From: Azospirillum baldaniorum
GTDB taxonomy: Bacteria; Pseudomonadota; Alphaproteobacteria; Azospirillales; Azospirillaceae
NCBI RefSeq assembly: GCF_003119195.2
Contig: NZ_CP022260.1
Coordinates: 341,501-405,500 of the forward strand
Direction: 5' to 3'
Length of the DNA stretch: 64,000 nt
In this document: positions 47,801 to 54,260 of the stretch, in pieces
How positions within the stretch are numbered: the first letter of the stretch is position 1
How the letters are laid out: the number at the start of each line of letters is the position of its first letter
Made by a program: the position numbers and the translations under genes
The notes under the pieces: model-generated
Database searches by the model: none
What the model saw: only the letters and a program-made list of their open reading frames with translations
What the model was told of the DNA's origin: nothing

Positions 47801-47829
47801 ATGTCCCGCCGGGAAGTCGGGCGGCTTAG
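35815..47829 (+). CDS. Giant LEPR-motif, DUF4347 and Ig-repeat surface/secreted protein
   Basis: About 4,004 residues from ATG 35815 with GGGAG upstream. Order: a basic N-terminus; LEPRFMFDAA at residues 32-41, a variant of the LEPR-XLL motif at the start of many giant exported proteins; a DUF4347 domain (about 115-278) with His170 in VSHGNEG and Cys213 in YACNVG; a beta-helix region ending DGALDLGAYEVH; 18 Ig-like repeats (802-2613); two cadherin-like modules; about six more Ig-like modules; a Gly/Ala-rich tail. No RTX nonapeptides are visible. The last residues (FSRQVAQIHGAADAQTAALLAAL) look like a conserved short helix. The downstream TolC, HlyD and M50/HlyD genes are its likely exporters. 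Probably an adhesin or matrix protein. Confidence 0.88.
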   Translation: MMARKRGSNGNGVTGRSGKTHKPSSSMFAMALEPRFMFDAAGAVTVAEVHHQPDQPAPGDKGAAKAADADKLVDWAIKESTVPAAASSPAASTPSPTEPAAVTARLAEIQGAVRSVVFVDTSVSDYQTLLKDIAPDAKVVLLDSQQEALGQMAKALSGMSGLDSVQIVSHGNEGHLYIAGRAYWADGLANRAQDLQAIGAALKPGGDILFYACNVGAGQAGQEFVQTIHRLTGADVAVSSDETGNAAGQNWTLEVQSGAIEAAIPFARASMQTFSGRLGTVVVTSATGTAAGSLNHAIVNAADGDVIEFDSALTSSKISLGVTTTILTAATQNFTINGDVNGDGIADITISGDNGDSTTTSADYRGIVFNASGKTLTVKNVIMERFYSANAVQGALTVQLGSLEVDGVTFRDNLNNPIATYATTTSLTIRNSVFRDNVAVVSAAAGFAVVKSQVTGTLTIENSLFADNNYVMNMGSASVLFPGSTIVQYNNSNTAAFTVNIRNVTIVNNSYINNDAGAASVKTAGIGVYSGGPAGAATLNVYNTIIAGNSGNLAGTSFADPNAIIYNSSGVNFNQSNNYQGAITGNATFVDSTNATKSLRDYRPASIATTFINAGDSSNANRYGGSYDIRGIDRIRDGALDLGAYEVHWNAGEPSVDLNGAGAGTGESVNTSTPASGVLIAPNAVLTQTDSDTRLLGATIALSGTSDGAAEVLSMLAASVATAKTYGISVTGNDTSTITLRGAASVAGYQAVIQLIQYKNTAGSATAGTRTATVTVNDGETTSTARTSSITLGGGSPSNGAPVNSAVPTVTGTATVGNALSGATGTWSDPDGDPLSYSYQWYRADDSNGTNAASIAGATSANYTLTTSDAHKYLRVAVIANDGNSNTTTAYSTYTEITNSLPVNSAVPSVSGTATVGSALSTTNGIWSDADGDNRTYTYQWYRADDSNGTNATSISGATNSSYTLAAGDLSKYVRVVVTANDGKGGTQTATSTYSSQVAAAGNGAPVNSAVPTVTGTATVGNALSGATGTWSDPDGDPLSYSYQWYRADDSNGTNAASIAGATSANYTLTTSDAHKYLRVAVIANDGNSNTTTAYSTYTEITNSLPVNSAVPSVSGTATVGNALSTTNGIWSDADGDNRTYTYQWYRADDSNGTNATSISGATNSSYTLAAGDLNKYVRVVVTANDGKGGTQTATSTYSSQVAAAGNGAPVNSAVPTVAGTATVGNALSGATGTWSDPDGDPLSYSYQWYRADDSNGTNAASIAGATSANYTLTTSDAHKYLRVAVIANDGNSNTTTAYSTYTEITNSLPVNSAVPSVSGTATVGNALSTTNGIWSDADGDNRTYTYQWYRADDSNGTNGASISGATNSSYTLAAGDLSKYVRVVVTANDGKGGTQTATSTYSSQVAAAGNGAPVNSAVPTVAGTATVGNALSGATGTWSDPDGDPLSYSYQWYRADDPNGTNAASIAGATSANYTLTTSDAHKYLRVAVIANDGNSNTTTAYSTYTEILNSAPVNSAVPSVSGTATVGNALSTTNGTWSDPDGDGRSFSYQWYRADDSNGTNGASISGATSSNYTLTTSDAHKYLRVVVTANDGKGGTQTASSGYTAILNSAPVNSAVPNVTGTATVGNALSTTNGTWSDPDGDGRSFTYQWYRADDPNGTNAASISGATSSNYTLTTSDAHKYLRVVVTADDGKGGTQTASSGYTAILNSAPVNSAVPNVTGTATVGNALSTTNGTWSDPDGDGRSFSYQWYRADDSNGTNGASISGATSSNYTLTTSDAHKYLRVVVTANDGKGGTQTASSGYTAILNSAPVNSAVPNVTGTATVGNALSTTNGTWSDPDGDGRSFSYQWYRADDSNGTNGASISGATSSNYTLTTSDAHKYLRVVVTANDGKGGTQTASSGYTAILNSAPVNSAVPNVTGTATVGNALSTTNGTWSDPDGDGRSFTYQWYRADDPNGTNAASISGATSSNYTLTTSDAHKYLRVVVTADDGKGGTQTASSGYTAILNSAPVNSAVPNVTGTATVGNALSTTNGTWSDPDGDGRSFSYQWYRADDSNGTNGASISGATSSNYTLTTSDAHKYLRVVVTANDGKGGTQTASSGYTAILNSAPVNSAVPNVTGTATVGNALSTTNGTWSDPDGDGRSFSYQWYRADDSNGTNGASISGATSSNYTLTTSDAHKYLRVVVTANDGKGGTQTASSGYTAILNSAPVNSAVPNVTGTATVGNALSTTNGTWSDPDGDGRSFTYQWYRADDPNGTNAASISGATSSNYTLTTSDAHKYLRVVVTADDGKGGTQTASSGYTAILNSAPVNSAVPNVTGTATVGNALSTTNGTWSDPDGDGRSFSYQWYRADDSNGTNGASISGATSSNYTLTTSDAHKYLRVVVTANDGKGGTQTASSGYTAILNSAPVNSAVPNVTGTATVGNALSTTNGTWSDPDGDGRSFTYQWYRADDPNGTNAASISGATSSNYTLTTSDAHKYLRVVVTADDGKGGTQTATSGYTAILNSAPVNSAVPSVSGTATVGNALSTTNGTWSDPDGDGRSFTYQWYRADDPNGTNAASISGATGSSYTLTTSDAHKYLRVVVTADDGKGGTQTATSTYTAILNSAPVLSTDARSLTAINEDATGNNGDTVATILASAGTATDVDGNALGIAITAIDSSNGTWQYKTGAGTWTTISGVSSASALLLAGTDRVRFVPNADYNGSVVNGITFKAWDQTSGTAGTTVGNDTTANGGLGAGGQFSAASATADIAVTAVNDAPVLTDAALTLPSVAQAAGAPSGAVGAAVSSLVALGTNVSDVDSGAVTGIALVGVDTSEGGTWYYSTDGGTSWTAVGTVNDSGNALLLRTTDRLYYQPTGANAGILSAAITFRAWDQTSGTAGTKVATAGGGGISAFSAATDTASLSITPAVLGSAVSLAPASDTGNSNTDNITKASSVTFNGSGANANANTTVRLYANGSLVATTTADASGAYSFADVDVSSLTGAVDFTVRQVIAGMESADSAVRTVTFDRTAPTVAITTVTGDNVLNAAESAVAQTVAGTTTGVEDGQTVTVTLNGKTYSATVTNNAWSLSIPPADLQGLTDGGHYTITADLTDVAGNAAVQATRGVSVDRTPPTLAIATVAGDNVLNAADSAVGQTVSGVTNGVEDGQTITVTLNGKTYSTTVTNNRWSLTVPSTDLLELTDGTSYTVTASLTDAAGNPTQATRNVSVDRTPPSVVSVTPPPARTYLPGETVSFFVQLSEASIINGGNPVLELAVGSEIRNAVYNAAGSTGTLLRFDYVVPVGDRAPQGIAVLGLALNGSIVTDAAQGPLVTTLKGVGDTSQVRIDTPIPAKPVGTALSGLSDSGVSATDRLTNVTRPTLSGTAEANATVTVLVDGKAVGTTVADENGFWVHRLQTALTDGTHSITTTATNRFGIVSDPSDALAVVIDTAVPVAPAPSVTSATVAGAAGGERISGIAMPSLAGTTEAGSTVNVLVDGKVAGTAVADANGAWTFQFTAALADGTHSVQVQATDRAGNVSSLSAVTTLTIDTTPPLAPTVTLNTTAGNTPVVQGTAEANSLVTVTINGQTVGTARASASGAWQLALAADLSVGSYVIAAKASDAVGNTGNAGTTTYSVAPPPPPPAVMAAASTGNTTTVASSSNSAVATATGIGTTQTTGPTLGTAPTLPGLQTSSDAGRVITSSSIGNGSGAGNGNSSTDAGRSITIGNIGNSTSSDAGRSITISAMGGVPSGGGTASSSSGVLGGGTGGSSGSGLSGVVSGGNGLGNGGLGGGGLGGGVGGGSGLGGSASGGIGAGLGAAGAGAGIGIGGGPGAGLGAGGPAMGGPATGGQATGGPTTGAGAGNGGLNGGVSGPVGAPGTASGGTPGGTAPGGAGTAGGGLGGAPGNRPGGATGPGSTIENAPTNRPAGQGGAQGRSPGQGQPPAGDAPAGGDPSNAPAAPDGPGQAPGPRADLDGASPARPTFSRQVAQIHGAADAQTAALLAALTSHVPPGSRAA
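38218..43653 (+). repeat. Array of 18 tandem Ig-like coding repeats (300/312 bases)
   Basis: Units start at PVNSAVP. The first six alternate 300 and 312 bases (a 612-base pair unit in three copies); the rest are 300 bases. Within 40354-43653 two variants, S (YQWYRADDSNGTNGAS) and T (YQWYRADDPNGTNAAS), run S-T-S-S-T-S-S-T-S-T-T, so a 900-base T-S-S super-repeat recurs. Units are almost identical at DNA level, for example a single T for C near 41209, which points to recent unequal exchange. All units keep the frame. Confidence 0.93.
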
Positions 47830-47898
47830 CGCCGCCCGCCCCTCCCACCGCCTTCATCCCCGCCTAAGCTTTTCTTTTCAAATGGATTGCCGACGAGA

Positions 47899-49758
47899 AT
47901 GACCCGGTTCGCTTCCTCCCTCCGGCCGCGGGGCCACACGGTCCGCGCGTCCTTCGCCCTGGCCGCCGCCGCGCTGCTCGCCAGCGGATGTTCGATCAGC
48001 CCGAAGCCTCTGACCGATGATGAGAATGTGTCCCGTCTGCGCGAGGACATGTCGGTTATCATGGCGCCGCAGGAGCCGATCGCCGGCCCGGTGTCGATGC
48101 ACGAGGCGATGGCGCGGGCCATCAAGTACAACCTCGACGAACGCGTGAAGCTGATGGAGATGGCGGTCGCCAACCAGCAGCTCGACCTGTCGCGGTTCGA
48201 CATGCTGCCGCGTCTCGTGGCGGGGGCCGGCTACACCGGGCGCAACAACGAATCCGGGTCGGAAAGCCTCAATCTCGCCACCGGCCGCCGCACCGGCGAA
48301 AGCACCACCGCCACGGACCGGTATCGCCGGACCGCCGACCTGGGCTTCACCTGGAACATTCTCGATTTCGGCGTCAGCTACCTGCGCGCCCGCCAGAACT
48401 CCAACCTCGTCCTGATCGCCGACGAGCGCCGCCGCCGCGTCGTCCAGGGCATCCTCCAAGACGTGCGCACCTCCTACTGGCGCGCCGTCGCCGCGGAGCG
48501 GTTGCTGAAGCGGATCGAGCCGCTGGAGAAGCGCATCGAGGCGGCGCGCAAGAACGCGAACGACCTGGAGGCCCAGCGCGTCCAGGCTCCGTTGCAGACC
48601 CTGTCCTACCAGCGCGCGCTGGTCGACACGCTGCGCCAGCTCCAGACCCTGCGGCGCGAGCTGGTGGCCTCCAAGTCGCAGCTCGGCGCGCTGATGGGCC
48701 TGCCGCCGGGCGAGAACTTCACCCTTCAGATGCCGCCGGACGTCACCGGCAAGGACGTGCCGGCGATCACAGCGTCGGTCGAATCCCTGGAAACCTACGC
48801 GCTCCTCAACCGTCCGGAGTTGCTGGAGGAGTCCTACAACGCCCGCATCACCGCCGACGAGACGCACCGCGCCCTGCTGAAGCTGCTGCCGGGCATCGAC
48901 CTGAACGCCGGCCTGCATTACGACAGCAACAGCTTCCTGCTGAACCAGCGCTGGGCCGATTACGGGGCGCGGGTGTCGTGGAACATCCTGTCCCTGGCCT
49001 CGGCCCCGGACACCCACGCCTTCTCCAAGGCGCAGGAGGAACTGGTCGCCTTCCGCCGTCAGGCGCTGAGCGTGGCGGTGCTGAGCCAGGTGCGGGTGGC
49101 GATGGTTCAGTTCCGCGAGCTGTCGCAGGAGTTCTCGCTCAACGCCGACCAGGCGTCGATCGACCGCCGCATCCGCCAGCAGTATGTCAACAGCAGCACG
49201 GTCGGCCAGCAGGGCGACATGAGCGTCATCCAGGCCGAGGTGTCGGAACTCGTCTCCGATCTGCGGCGCGATCTCGTCTACGCCGACCTGCAGAACGCCT
49301 ACGCCCGCGTCATGGTGTCGGCGGGCGTCGATCCGATGCCGGAGGCCGTCCCGTCCCAGGATCTGACGACGCTGCGTCAGGCCGTGTCCGACGGGTTGGG
49401 CGCTTGGCAGCAGAAGGCCGGCGGTACGGCACGGCTCCAGGATCTGCTGGTTCCCGCCGCCACGACCTCCGAAAAGGCTCCGGCAGAGAAGGCTCCGGCA
49501 GAGAAGGCTCCGGTTGAGAAGGCCGCCGAGCCGCAGACCGAACCGAAGGCCGCCCCGCTCGCTGCTCGCAACGACGAGCCGGCGGAGCGCAAGGCTGCGG
49601 TGCCGGAACGCGTGACGGTGGCCGAACTGCCGCAGGCCGCCTCCATGTCCGCGCCGATGACAGTGTCCTACAGCCCGTCATCCCGGTCAGAGCCGGCGAA
49701 GGTCTATTCGGTGCCGTTGAGCGCGCTGGCCCCGATGGGGCGTGCCTCCGCGCGTTGA
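47899..49758 (+). CDS. TolC-like outer-membrane efflux lipoprotein
   Basis: 619 residues from ATG 47899. A signal peptide ends in the lipobox LLASGC, so the mature protein should carry N-terminal lipid, as in some OprM-type channels. Two outer membrane efflux repeats follow, with long helices such as LRQLQTLRRELVASKSQLGALMG and a second half from about residue 290. The C-terminal tail (about 520-619) is Ala/Pro/Lys/Glu-rich with EKAPA repeats from 15-base direct repeats at 49471-49520. It lies 69 bases after the giant gene and should be the exit duct for it. Confidence 0.88.
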   Translation: MTRFASSLRPRGHTVRASFALAAAALLASGCSISPKPLTDDENVSRLREDMSVIMAPQEPIAGPVSMHEAMARAIKYNLDERVKLMEMAVANQQLDLSRFDMLPRLVAGAGYTGRNNESGSESLNLATGRRTGESTTATDRYRRTADLGFTWNILDFGVSYLRARQNSNLVLIADERRRRVVQGILQDVRTSYWRAVAAERLLKRIEPLEKRIEAARKNANDLEAQRVQAPLQTLSYQRALVDTLRQLQTLRRELVASKSQLGALMGLPPGENFTLQMPPDVTGKDVPAITASVESLETYALLNRPELLEESYNARITADETHRALLKLLPGIDLNAGLHYDSNSFLLNQRWADYGARVSWNILSLASAPDTHAFSKAQEELVAFRRQALSVAVLSQVRVAMVQFRELSQEFSLNADQASIDRRIRQQYVNSSTVGQQGDMSVIQAEVSELVSDLRRDLVYADLQNAYARVMVSAGVDPMPEAVPSQDLTTLRQAVSDGLGAWQQKAGGTARLQDLLVPAATTSEKAPAEKAPAEKAPVEKAAEPQTEPKAAPLAARNDEPAERKAAVPERVTVAELPQAASMSAPMTVSYSPSSRSEPAKVYSVPLSALAPMGRASAR

Positions 49759-49773
49759 TGCCGACGGGGTGGC

Positions 49774-49808
49774 GCACCGGCGCCGCCCCCTTGCGGCTGT
49801 GCCGGTGC
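49774..49808 (+). terminator. Strong intercistronic hairpin
   Basis: Outer arms GCACCGGC/GCCGGTGC and inner arms GCCGC/GCGGC with a short pyrimidine loop, 15 bases after the TolC-like stop. No T-run follows, so full intrinsic termination is unlikely; partial attenuation or RNA-end protection is possible. Confidence 0.4.
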
Positions 49809-49879
49809 ACTGGTGCTGAAACAAATAAGCGTACAGGACTGCTTGCCGATCCTGGATCGTTGCGCTTCCGGAGCAAAGG

Positions 49880-50686
49880 GTGCAGAAAATCTCTGCCATG
49901 ATGTGCCGCTTTCGCCCCTCACGCTTCCTCGCCGCGCTGTCTATCGCGCTGCTTCCCCTGCCGCTTGCCGCCGCGGATCCGGCACCGGCCCCCGAAGGTG
50001 GGGTCCGCGCGTTGATCGAGGCGCGGCAGCACGCCGTCCTTTCCAGCGAGATCGCCGGGCGCATCGGGCGGATCACCGTGGAGGCGGGCCAGTCCTTCAA
50101 GGCGGGGCAGACGCTCATCGCCTTCGACTGCAGCCATTATCAGGCGGCGGTCGACGCGGCCCGCGCCAACCTGCGCGCCGCCGACGTCACGGTGCGGCAG
50201 AGCCGCCGCCTGGAGCAGCTGAAATCCATCGGCGGGGCCGAGGTCGAGATGGCCGAGGTCAAGGCCGAGGCCGCCCGCGCCGATCTGCGCAAGGCGGAGA
50301 TCGAGGTCCGCCGCTGCGACGTGAAGGCGCCCTTCGACGGCAAGGTGGTGGAGCAGCGGATCCGCGAGCATGAGTCGGTGCCCGCCGGCACGGCCCTGCT
50401 CGAAGTGCTGTCCGACCGCGATCTGCGCGTCGAACTGATCGTCCCGTCCTCCTGGCTGATCTGGCTGAAGCCCGGACAGCGGTTCGAGCTGCGCATCGAC
50501 GAGACGGGTGAGGCTCTGGACGGCGAGGTCACTCTGATCGGCGCCCGCGTCGACCCGGTCAGCCAGTCGTTGAAGGTTACGGGCAAGCTGCTGGCGGACA
50601 AGCAGGGCAGTGCCCCGAATCTGGTCGCAGGCATGAGCGGAACCGCCCGCTTCAACCCGGCGGAGGAGGCCAAAGGTGCCCGATGA
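49880..50686 (+). CDS. HlyD/RND-type periplasmic adaptor protein
   Basis: 268 residues from GTG 49880 (GGAG 6 bases upstream), or 262 from ATG 49898. A signal segment (FLAALSIALLPLPLAAA) precedes a short membrane-fusion protein: lipoyl-like half (ISSEIAGRIGRITVEAGQSFKAGQ-type, near residues 50-75), a short hairpin of about 60 residues and a beta-barrel (VELIVPSSWLIWLKPGQ). Being short and signal-peptide bearing, it resembles RND-adaptors rather than classical HlyD. The 3' end overlaps the next gene by 11 bases. Confidence 0.85.
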   Translation: MQKISAMMCRFRPSRFLAALSIALLPLPLAAADPAPAPEGGVRALIEARQHAVLSSEIAGRIGRITVEAGQSFKAGQTLIAFDCSHYQAAVDAARANLRAADVTVRQSRRLEQLKSIGGAEVEMAEVKAEAARADLRKAEIEVRRCDVKAPFDGKVVEQRIREHESVPAGTALLEVLSDRDLRVELIVPSSWLIWLKPGQRFELRIDETGEALDGEVTLIGARVDPVSQSLKVTGKLLADKQGSAPNLVAGMSGTARFNPAEEAKGAR

Positions 50687-52040
50687 CGTCACATCCGTCC
50701 GGATGGAAGCGGCCAACCCGCTGAACAGCCTCCTGCTCCTCCTGAACTTGCAGCAGGAGGCCCGGCAGGCCCAGAATCCGGAAGCGCTGCGCTTCCTCAT
50801 GGTCAACCAGACGCGGCGGATGATCGCCTACCAGCAGGCGGTCTTCCTGGCCGTCGCGCCGTCGGGCAAGGCGCGGCTTGAGGCCGTGTCCAACGTCGCC
50901 GTTCCAGAGCGCGATGCCCCCTTCACCCGCTGGCTGGAGGCCGCGGCTTCGGCCATCGCCGCGGGAGCGGAGGCGCGCAACCTGCACGGCATCGCCCCCA
51001 CGGAGGTGCCGCCCGCGCTGGCCCGCGACTGGGGGCAGTGGGGACCGGCGCAGGCGCTGTGGGTGCCTCTGCCGGGTCCGGACGGCACCTTGACGGCGGT
51101 GTTGTGGCTCGCCCGCGACGATGCTTGGACGGAAGGGGAAAAGGTGCTGCTCGGGCAGCTTTCCGGCGGCTATGGGCACGCCTGGTGGGCGTTGACTCGG
51201 GCCGGGCGCCGTTCCGGAGTGCGGGCGCGCAAAGGAATTTGGGCGCTGGCGGTGGTGGCGATCCTGGGGGCGGTTCTGGCCATCCCGGTTCCGCAATCGA
51301 CGCTGGCTCCGGCGGAGGTAGCGCCGCGCGACCCGCTGATCGTCAGCGCGCCGCTGGAGGGCGTCATCGAACGCTTCCACGTCCAGCCGAACGAGCCGGT
51401 GACCTCCGGTCAGCCTCTGTTCACGTTCGAAGCAACGGTTCTGAAGAGTCGTCTGGAAGTCGCGCGCAAGGCGCTGGCTTCGGCGGAGGCGGAGTTGCTG
51501 ACCGCCTCCCAGGGGGCTTTCACCGATCCGCAAAGCAAGGCCCGCATCGCCCAGCTGAAGACTCAGGTGGAGCTGCGCCGGGCGGAAATGGACTTCGCCC
51601 GCGACCTGATGGACCGCGTCACCGTGAAGGCGGAGCGGACGGGCATCGCCGTCTTCACCGACGCCAACGACTGGCTGGGCAAACCGGTGGCGGTCGGCGA
51701 GCGCATCCTGACCCTGGCCGATCCGCAGGTTGCCGAGGTCGATGTGCATGTCCCGGTCAACGACGCGATCGTGCTTCAGGAGGGGGCCGAGGTCAGCCTC
51801 TATCTGAACGTCGATCCTCTGCGTCCGCTGCGCGCGACGGTGTCCCACGCCAGCTATGAACCGGGACTCACCCCCGGCGGTGTCCTGGCCTACCGCGTCC
51901 GCGCCGATCTGGCGCCGGACCAGCCGACCCCGCGCATCGGGCTGCGTGGCACCGCCAAGATCCAGGGCGAGCGGGTGCCGCTGGCCTTCTACCTGTTCCG
52001 CCGTCCGCTGGCGGCGCTGCGCCAGACCGTGGGGCTCTGA
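50676..52040 (+). CDS. Membrane-anchored HlyD-type adaptor with N-terminal GAF-like domain
   Basis: 454 residues from GTG 50676, with GGAGGAGG upstream. The first 180 residues (LLLLNLQQEARQAQNPEALRF, then RMIAYQQAVFLAVA) look like a cytoplasmic GAF-type sensor. One membrane helix at about 187-206 (IWALAVVAILGAVLAIPV) leads to an HlyD part with APLEGVIERFHVQPNEPVTSGQ, a coiled-coil hairpin and a beta-barrel. A sensory domain facing the cytoplasm on an adaptor is unusual and could couple export to an internal signal. The next gene starts 3 bases later. Confidence 0.82.
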   Translation: MPDDVTSVRMEAANPLNSLLLLLNLQQEARQAQNPEALRFLMVNQTRRMIAYQQAVFLAVAPSGKARLEAVSNVAVPERDAPFTRWLEAAASAIAAGAEARNLHGIAPTEVPPALARDWGQWGPAQALWVPLPGPDGTLTAVLWLARDDAWTEGEKVLLGQLSGGYGHAWWALTRAGRRSGVRARKGIWALAVVAILGAVLAIPVPQSTLAPAEVAPRDPLIVSAPLEGVIERFHVQPNEPVTSGQPLFTFEATVLKSRLEVARKALASAEAELLTASQGAFTDPQSKARIAQLKTQVELRRAEMDFARDLMDRVTVKAERTGIAVFTDANDWLGKPVAVGERILTLADPQVAEVDVHVPVNDAIVLQEGAEVSLYLNVDPLRPLRATVSHASYEPGLTPGGVLAYRVRADLAPDQPTPRIGLRGTAKIQGERVPLAFYLFRRPLAALRQTVGL

Positions 52041-52043
52041 GCC

Positions 52044-54245
52044 ATGGGCGCCGCCGCCATCGGCATGACGACGGGGCCGGCGGTGGTCACGCCGGTGGAT
52101 CCGCTGGACAGCGTGCGGCTGCCGCCGCTGCGCGAGGAGCTTCAGCTGCTGCCGGCCCCACCGGCCGTGGACGGCTCGCCCTGCTGGACGATCCACGATC
52201 CGGTGCGCAACCGCTATTTCCGCATTGGCCATGGCGCCTTCGAGGTCATCGCCCGCTGGCATCACGGGTCGCCCCGCGCCATCGCCGCCGCGGTGGCCGC
52301 GGAAACGGTCCTGCAGCCGGAGGCGGAGGATGTGGTCGGCCTCTACAAATTCCTGGCCGGCAGCAACCTGACCCAGGGCGCCGACGTCGATTTCCTGGCG
52401 AAGCAGACGGCGGCGCGGCGCACCTCCTGGTGGATGTGGCTGCTGCACAACTACCTGTTCTTCCGCATCCCGCTGGTCCGCCCCGACGCCTTCCTGAACG
52501 CCACGGTGCGCTACGTCGCGCCCTTCTACAGCCGCGCCTGGTTGTGGACGGTGATCGGTGCGGGAATTCTGGGCCTCATCCTGGCGATGCGCCAGTGGGA
52601 CAGCTTTGCCCACACCTTCCTGCACTTCTTCACGCTGGAGGGCATGGCGCTTTACGGCCTGACCCTGCTGGTGACGAAGACCCTGCACGAGTTGGGGCAC
52701 GCCTACACCGCGAAACGCTTCGGCTGCCGGGTGCCGACCATGGGGGCGGCCTTCCTGGTGATGTGGCCGGTGCTCTACACCGACACCAGCGACGCGTGGC
52801 GGCTCGTCTCGCGCCGCGCCCGGCTGCACATCGCCGCGGCGGGCATGCTGACCGAGCTGGCGCTGGCCGCCTTCGCCACGCTGGCCTGGAGCTTCCTGCC
52901 CGACGGGCCGTTGCGCAGCGCCGCCTTCTTCGTGGCGACGGTGAGCTGGGTGACGACCCTGACGATCAACCTCAGTCCCTTCATGCGCTTCGACGGCTAC
53001 TACCTGCTGGCCGACGCGCTGGACGTGCCGAACCTGCAGGACCGCGCCTTCGCGCTGGCCCGCTGGCGGCTGAGGGAATGGCTGTTCGGGCTGGGCGACG
53101 AGGTGCCGGAGCGGTTCGATCCGTGGATGCACCGGGTGATGCTGGCCTACGCCTTTGCCACCTGGGTCTACCGGCTGGTGCTGTTCATCGGCATCGCGGT
53201 GCTGGTCTATCACGTCTTCATCAAGGTGCTGGGAATCGTGCTGTTCGCGGTGGAAGTCGGCTGGTTCATCCTGCGCCCCTTGGTCAACGAGGTGATGGAA
53301 TGGTGGGAGCGGCGGGGCAGCCTGCGGCCCAACCGGAACCTCCTGATGACTTTGGGCGTCCTTACCGCTCTGGTCTGGCTGGCCTTTGTCCCGGTCACCG
53401 GCACCATCGCCGTACCATCGGTGTGGCGGGCGGAGGGCTTCTCGACCCTGTTCGCCCCGGTGCCGTCGCGCATCGCGGAGGTGCTGGTCCAGCCCGGCCA
53501 GCGCGTGGCGGCGGGCGACCTGCTGTTCCGCCTGGAGGCGCCGGAACTGACCAGCAAGCTGCAGCAGTCGGAACTGCGCATCGCGCTGGCCCAGGACCGC
53601 ATCGACCGCATGCTGGCCGCCCGCGACGGGCTGGACCGGGTGCGCGTGATGGAGGAGGATCTGGCCGCCGGCTTGGCCGACCGCCAGGGTCTGCTGGACG
53701 GTCTGGCGCGTCTGGAAATCCGCGCGCCCATCGCCGGAACGGTGGTGGACATCGCCGACGCGCTGCGCCCCGGCCGCTGGGTGGGACCATCGCTGGCGCT
53801 GGGTCAGATCGTGGCCGACGGCGGCGGGGAACTGGTCGGCTATGTGGCCGAGAACGACCTCACCCGCGTCACGGTGGGGGCCGATGCGGTGTTCCACGCC
53901 GACGACCCGCTGCGCCCCCGCATGGCGGCGCGGGTGGCGGCGGTGGATCGGGTGAGTGTGAAAGGGTTGGATGTTCCCGCCCTGGCCTCGATCCACGGCG
54001 GTCCGATCGCGGTTGAGAGCCAGACCGGCCCGTCGATGGGACGCACGAACGCCGAGGCGGCGCGCTCAAACCTGAAGCCGGTGGAGGCCGTCTACCGGGT
54101 GACCCTGGCGCCGCTGGACCGGACTCAGGCGGGCCCCGCCCACCAGATGCGCGGCGTGGCCCGCGTGGACGGCGAGGCGCGCAGTCTGGCCGACCGCTTC
54201 TGGCGCACCGCGCTGGCCGTGCTGATCCGCGAAACCGGGTTCTGA
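52044..54245 (+). CDS. M50 site-2-protease-like membrane protein fused to an HlyD domain
   Basis: 733 residues. After a cytoplasmic part of about 160 residues, membrane segments flank HELGH at 215-219 and FDGYYLLAD with Asp317, the two zinc-site elements of M50 peptidases. Further membrane helices end near residue 460. The remaining 270 residues form a lipoyl/HlyD-type domain (VPSRIAEVLVQPGQRVAAGD, LEIRAPIAGTVVDIADAL). The M50 unit could cleave a signal or retain a proteolytically silent scaffold role, while the HlyD part links to the TolC-like channel. No ABC ATPase is found beside it. Confidence 0.87.
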   Translation: MGAAAIGMTTGPAVVTPVDPLDSVRLPPLREELQLLPAPPAVDGSPCWTIHDPVRNRYFRIGHGAFEVIARWHHGSPRAIAAAVAAETVLQPEAEDVVGLYKFLAGSNLTQGADVDFLAKQTAARRTSWWMWLLHNYLFFRIPLVRPDAFLNATVRYVAPFYSRAWLWTVIGAGILGLILAMRQWDSFAHTFLHFFTLEGMALYGLTLLVTKTLHELGHAYTAKRFGCRVPTMGAAFLVMWPVLYTDTSDAWRLVSRRARLHIAAAGMLTELALAAFATLAWSFLPDGPLRSAAFFVATVSWVTTLTINLSPFMRFDGYYLLADALDVPNLQDRAFALARWRLREWLFGLGDEVPERFDPWMHRVMLAYAFATWVYRLVLFIGIAVLVYHVFIKVLGIVLFAVEVGWFILRPLVNEVMEWWERRGSLRPNRNLLMTLGVLTALVWLAFVPVTGTIAVPSVWRAEGFSTLFAPVPSRIAEVLVQPGQRVAAGDLLFRLEAPELTSKLQQSELRIALAQDRIDRMLAARDGLDRVRVMEEDLAAGLADRQGLLDGLARLEIRAPIAGTVVDIADALRPGRWVGPSLALGQIVADGGGELVGYVAENDLTRVTVGADAVFHADDPLRPRMAARVAAVDRVSVKGLDVPALASIHGGPIAVESQTGPSMGRTNAEAARSNLKPVEAVYRVTLAPLDRTQAGPAHQMRGVARVDGEARSLADRFWRTALAVLIRETGF

Positions 54246-54260
54246 CGGGAAGATTGCCCG

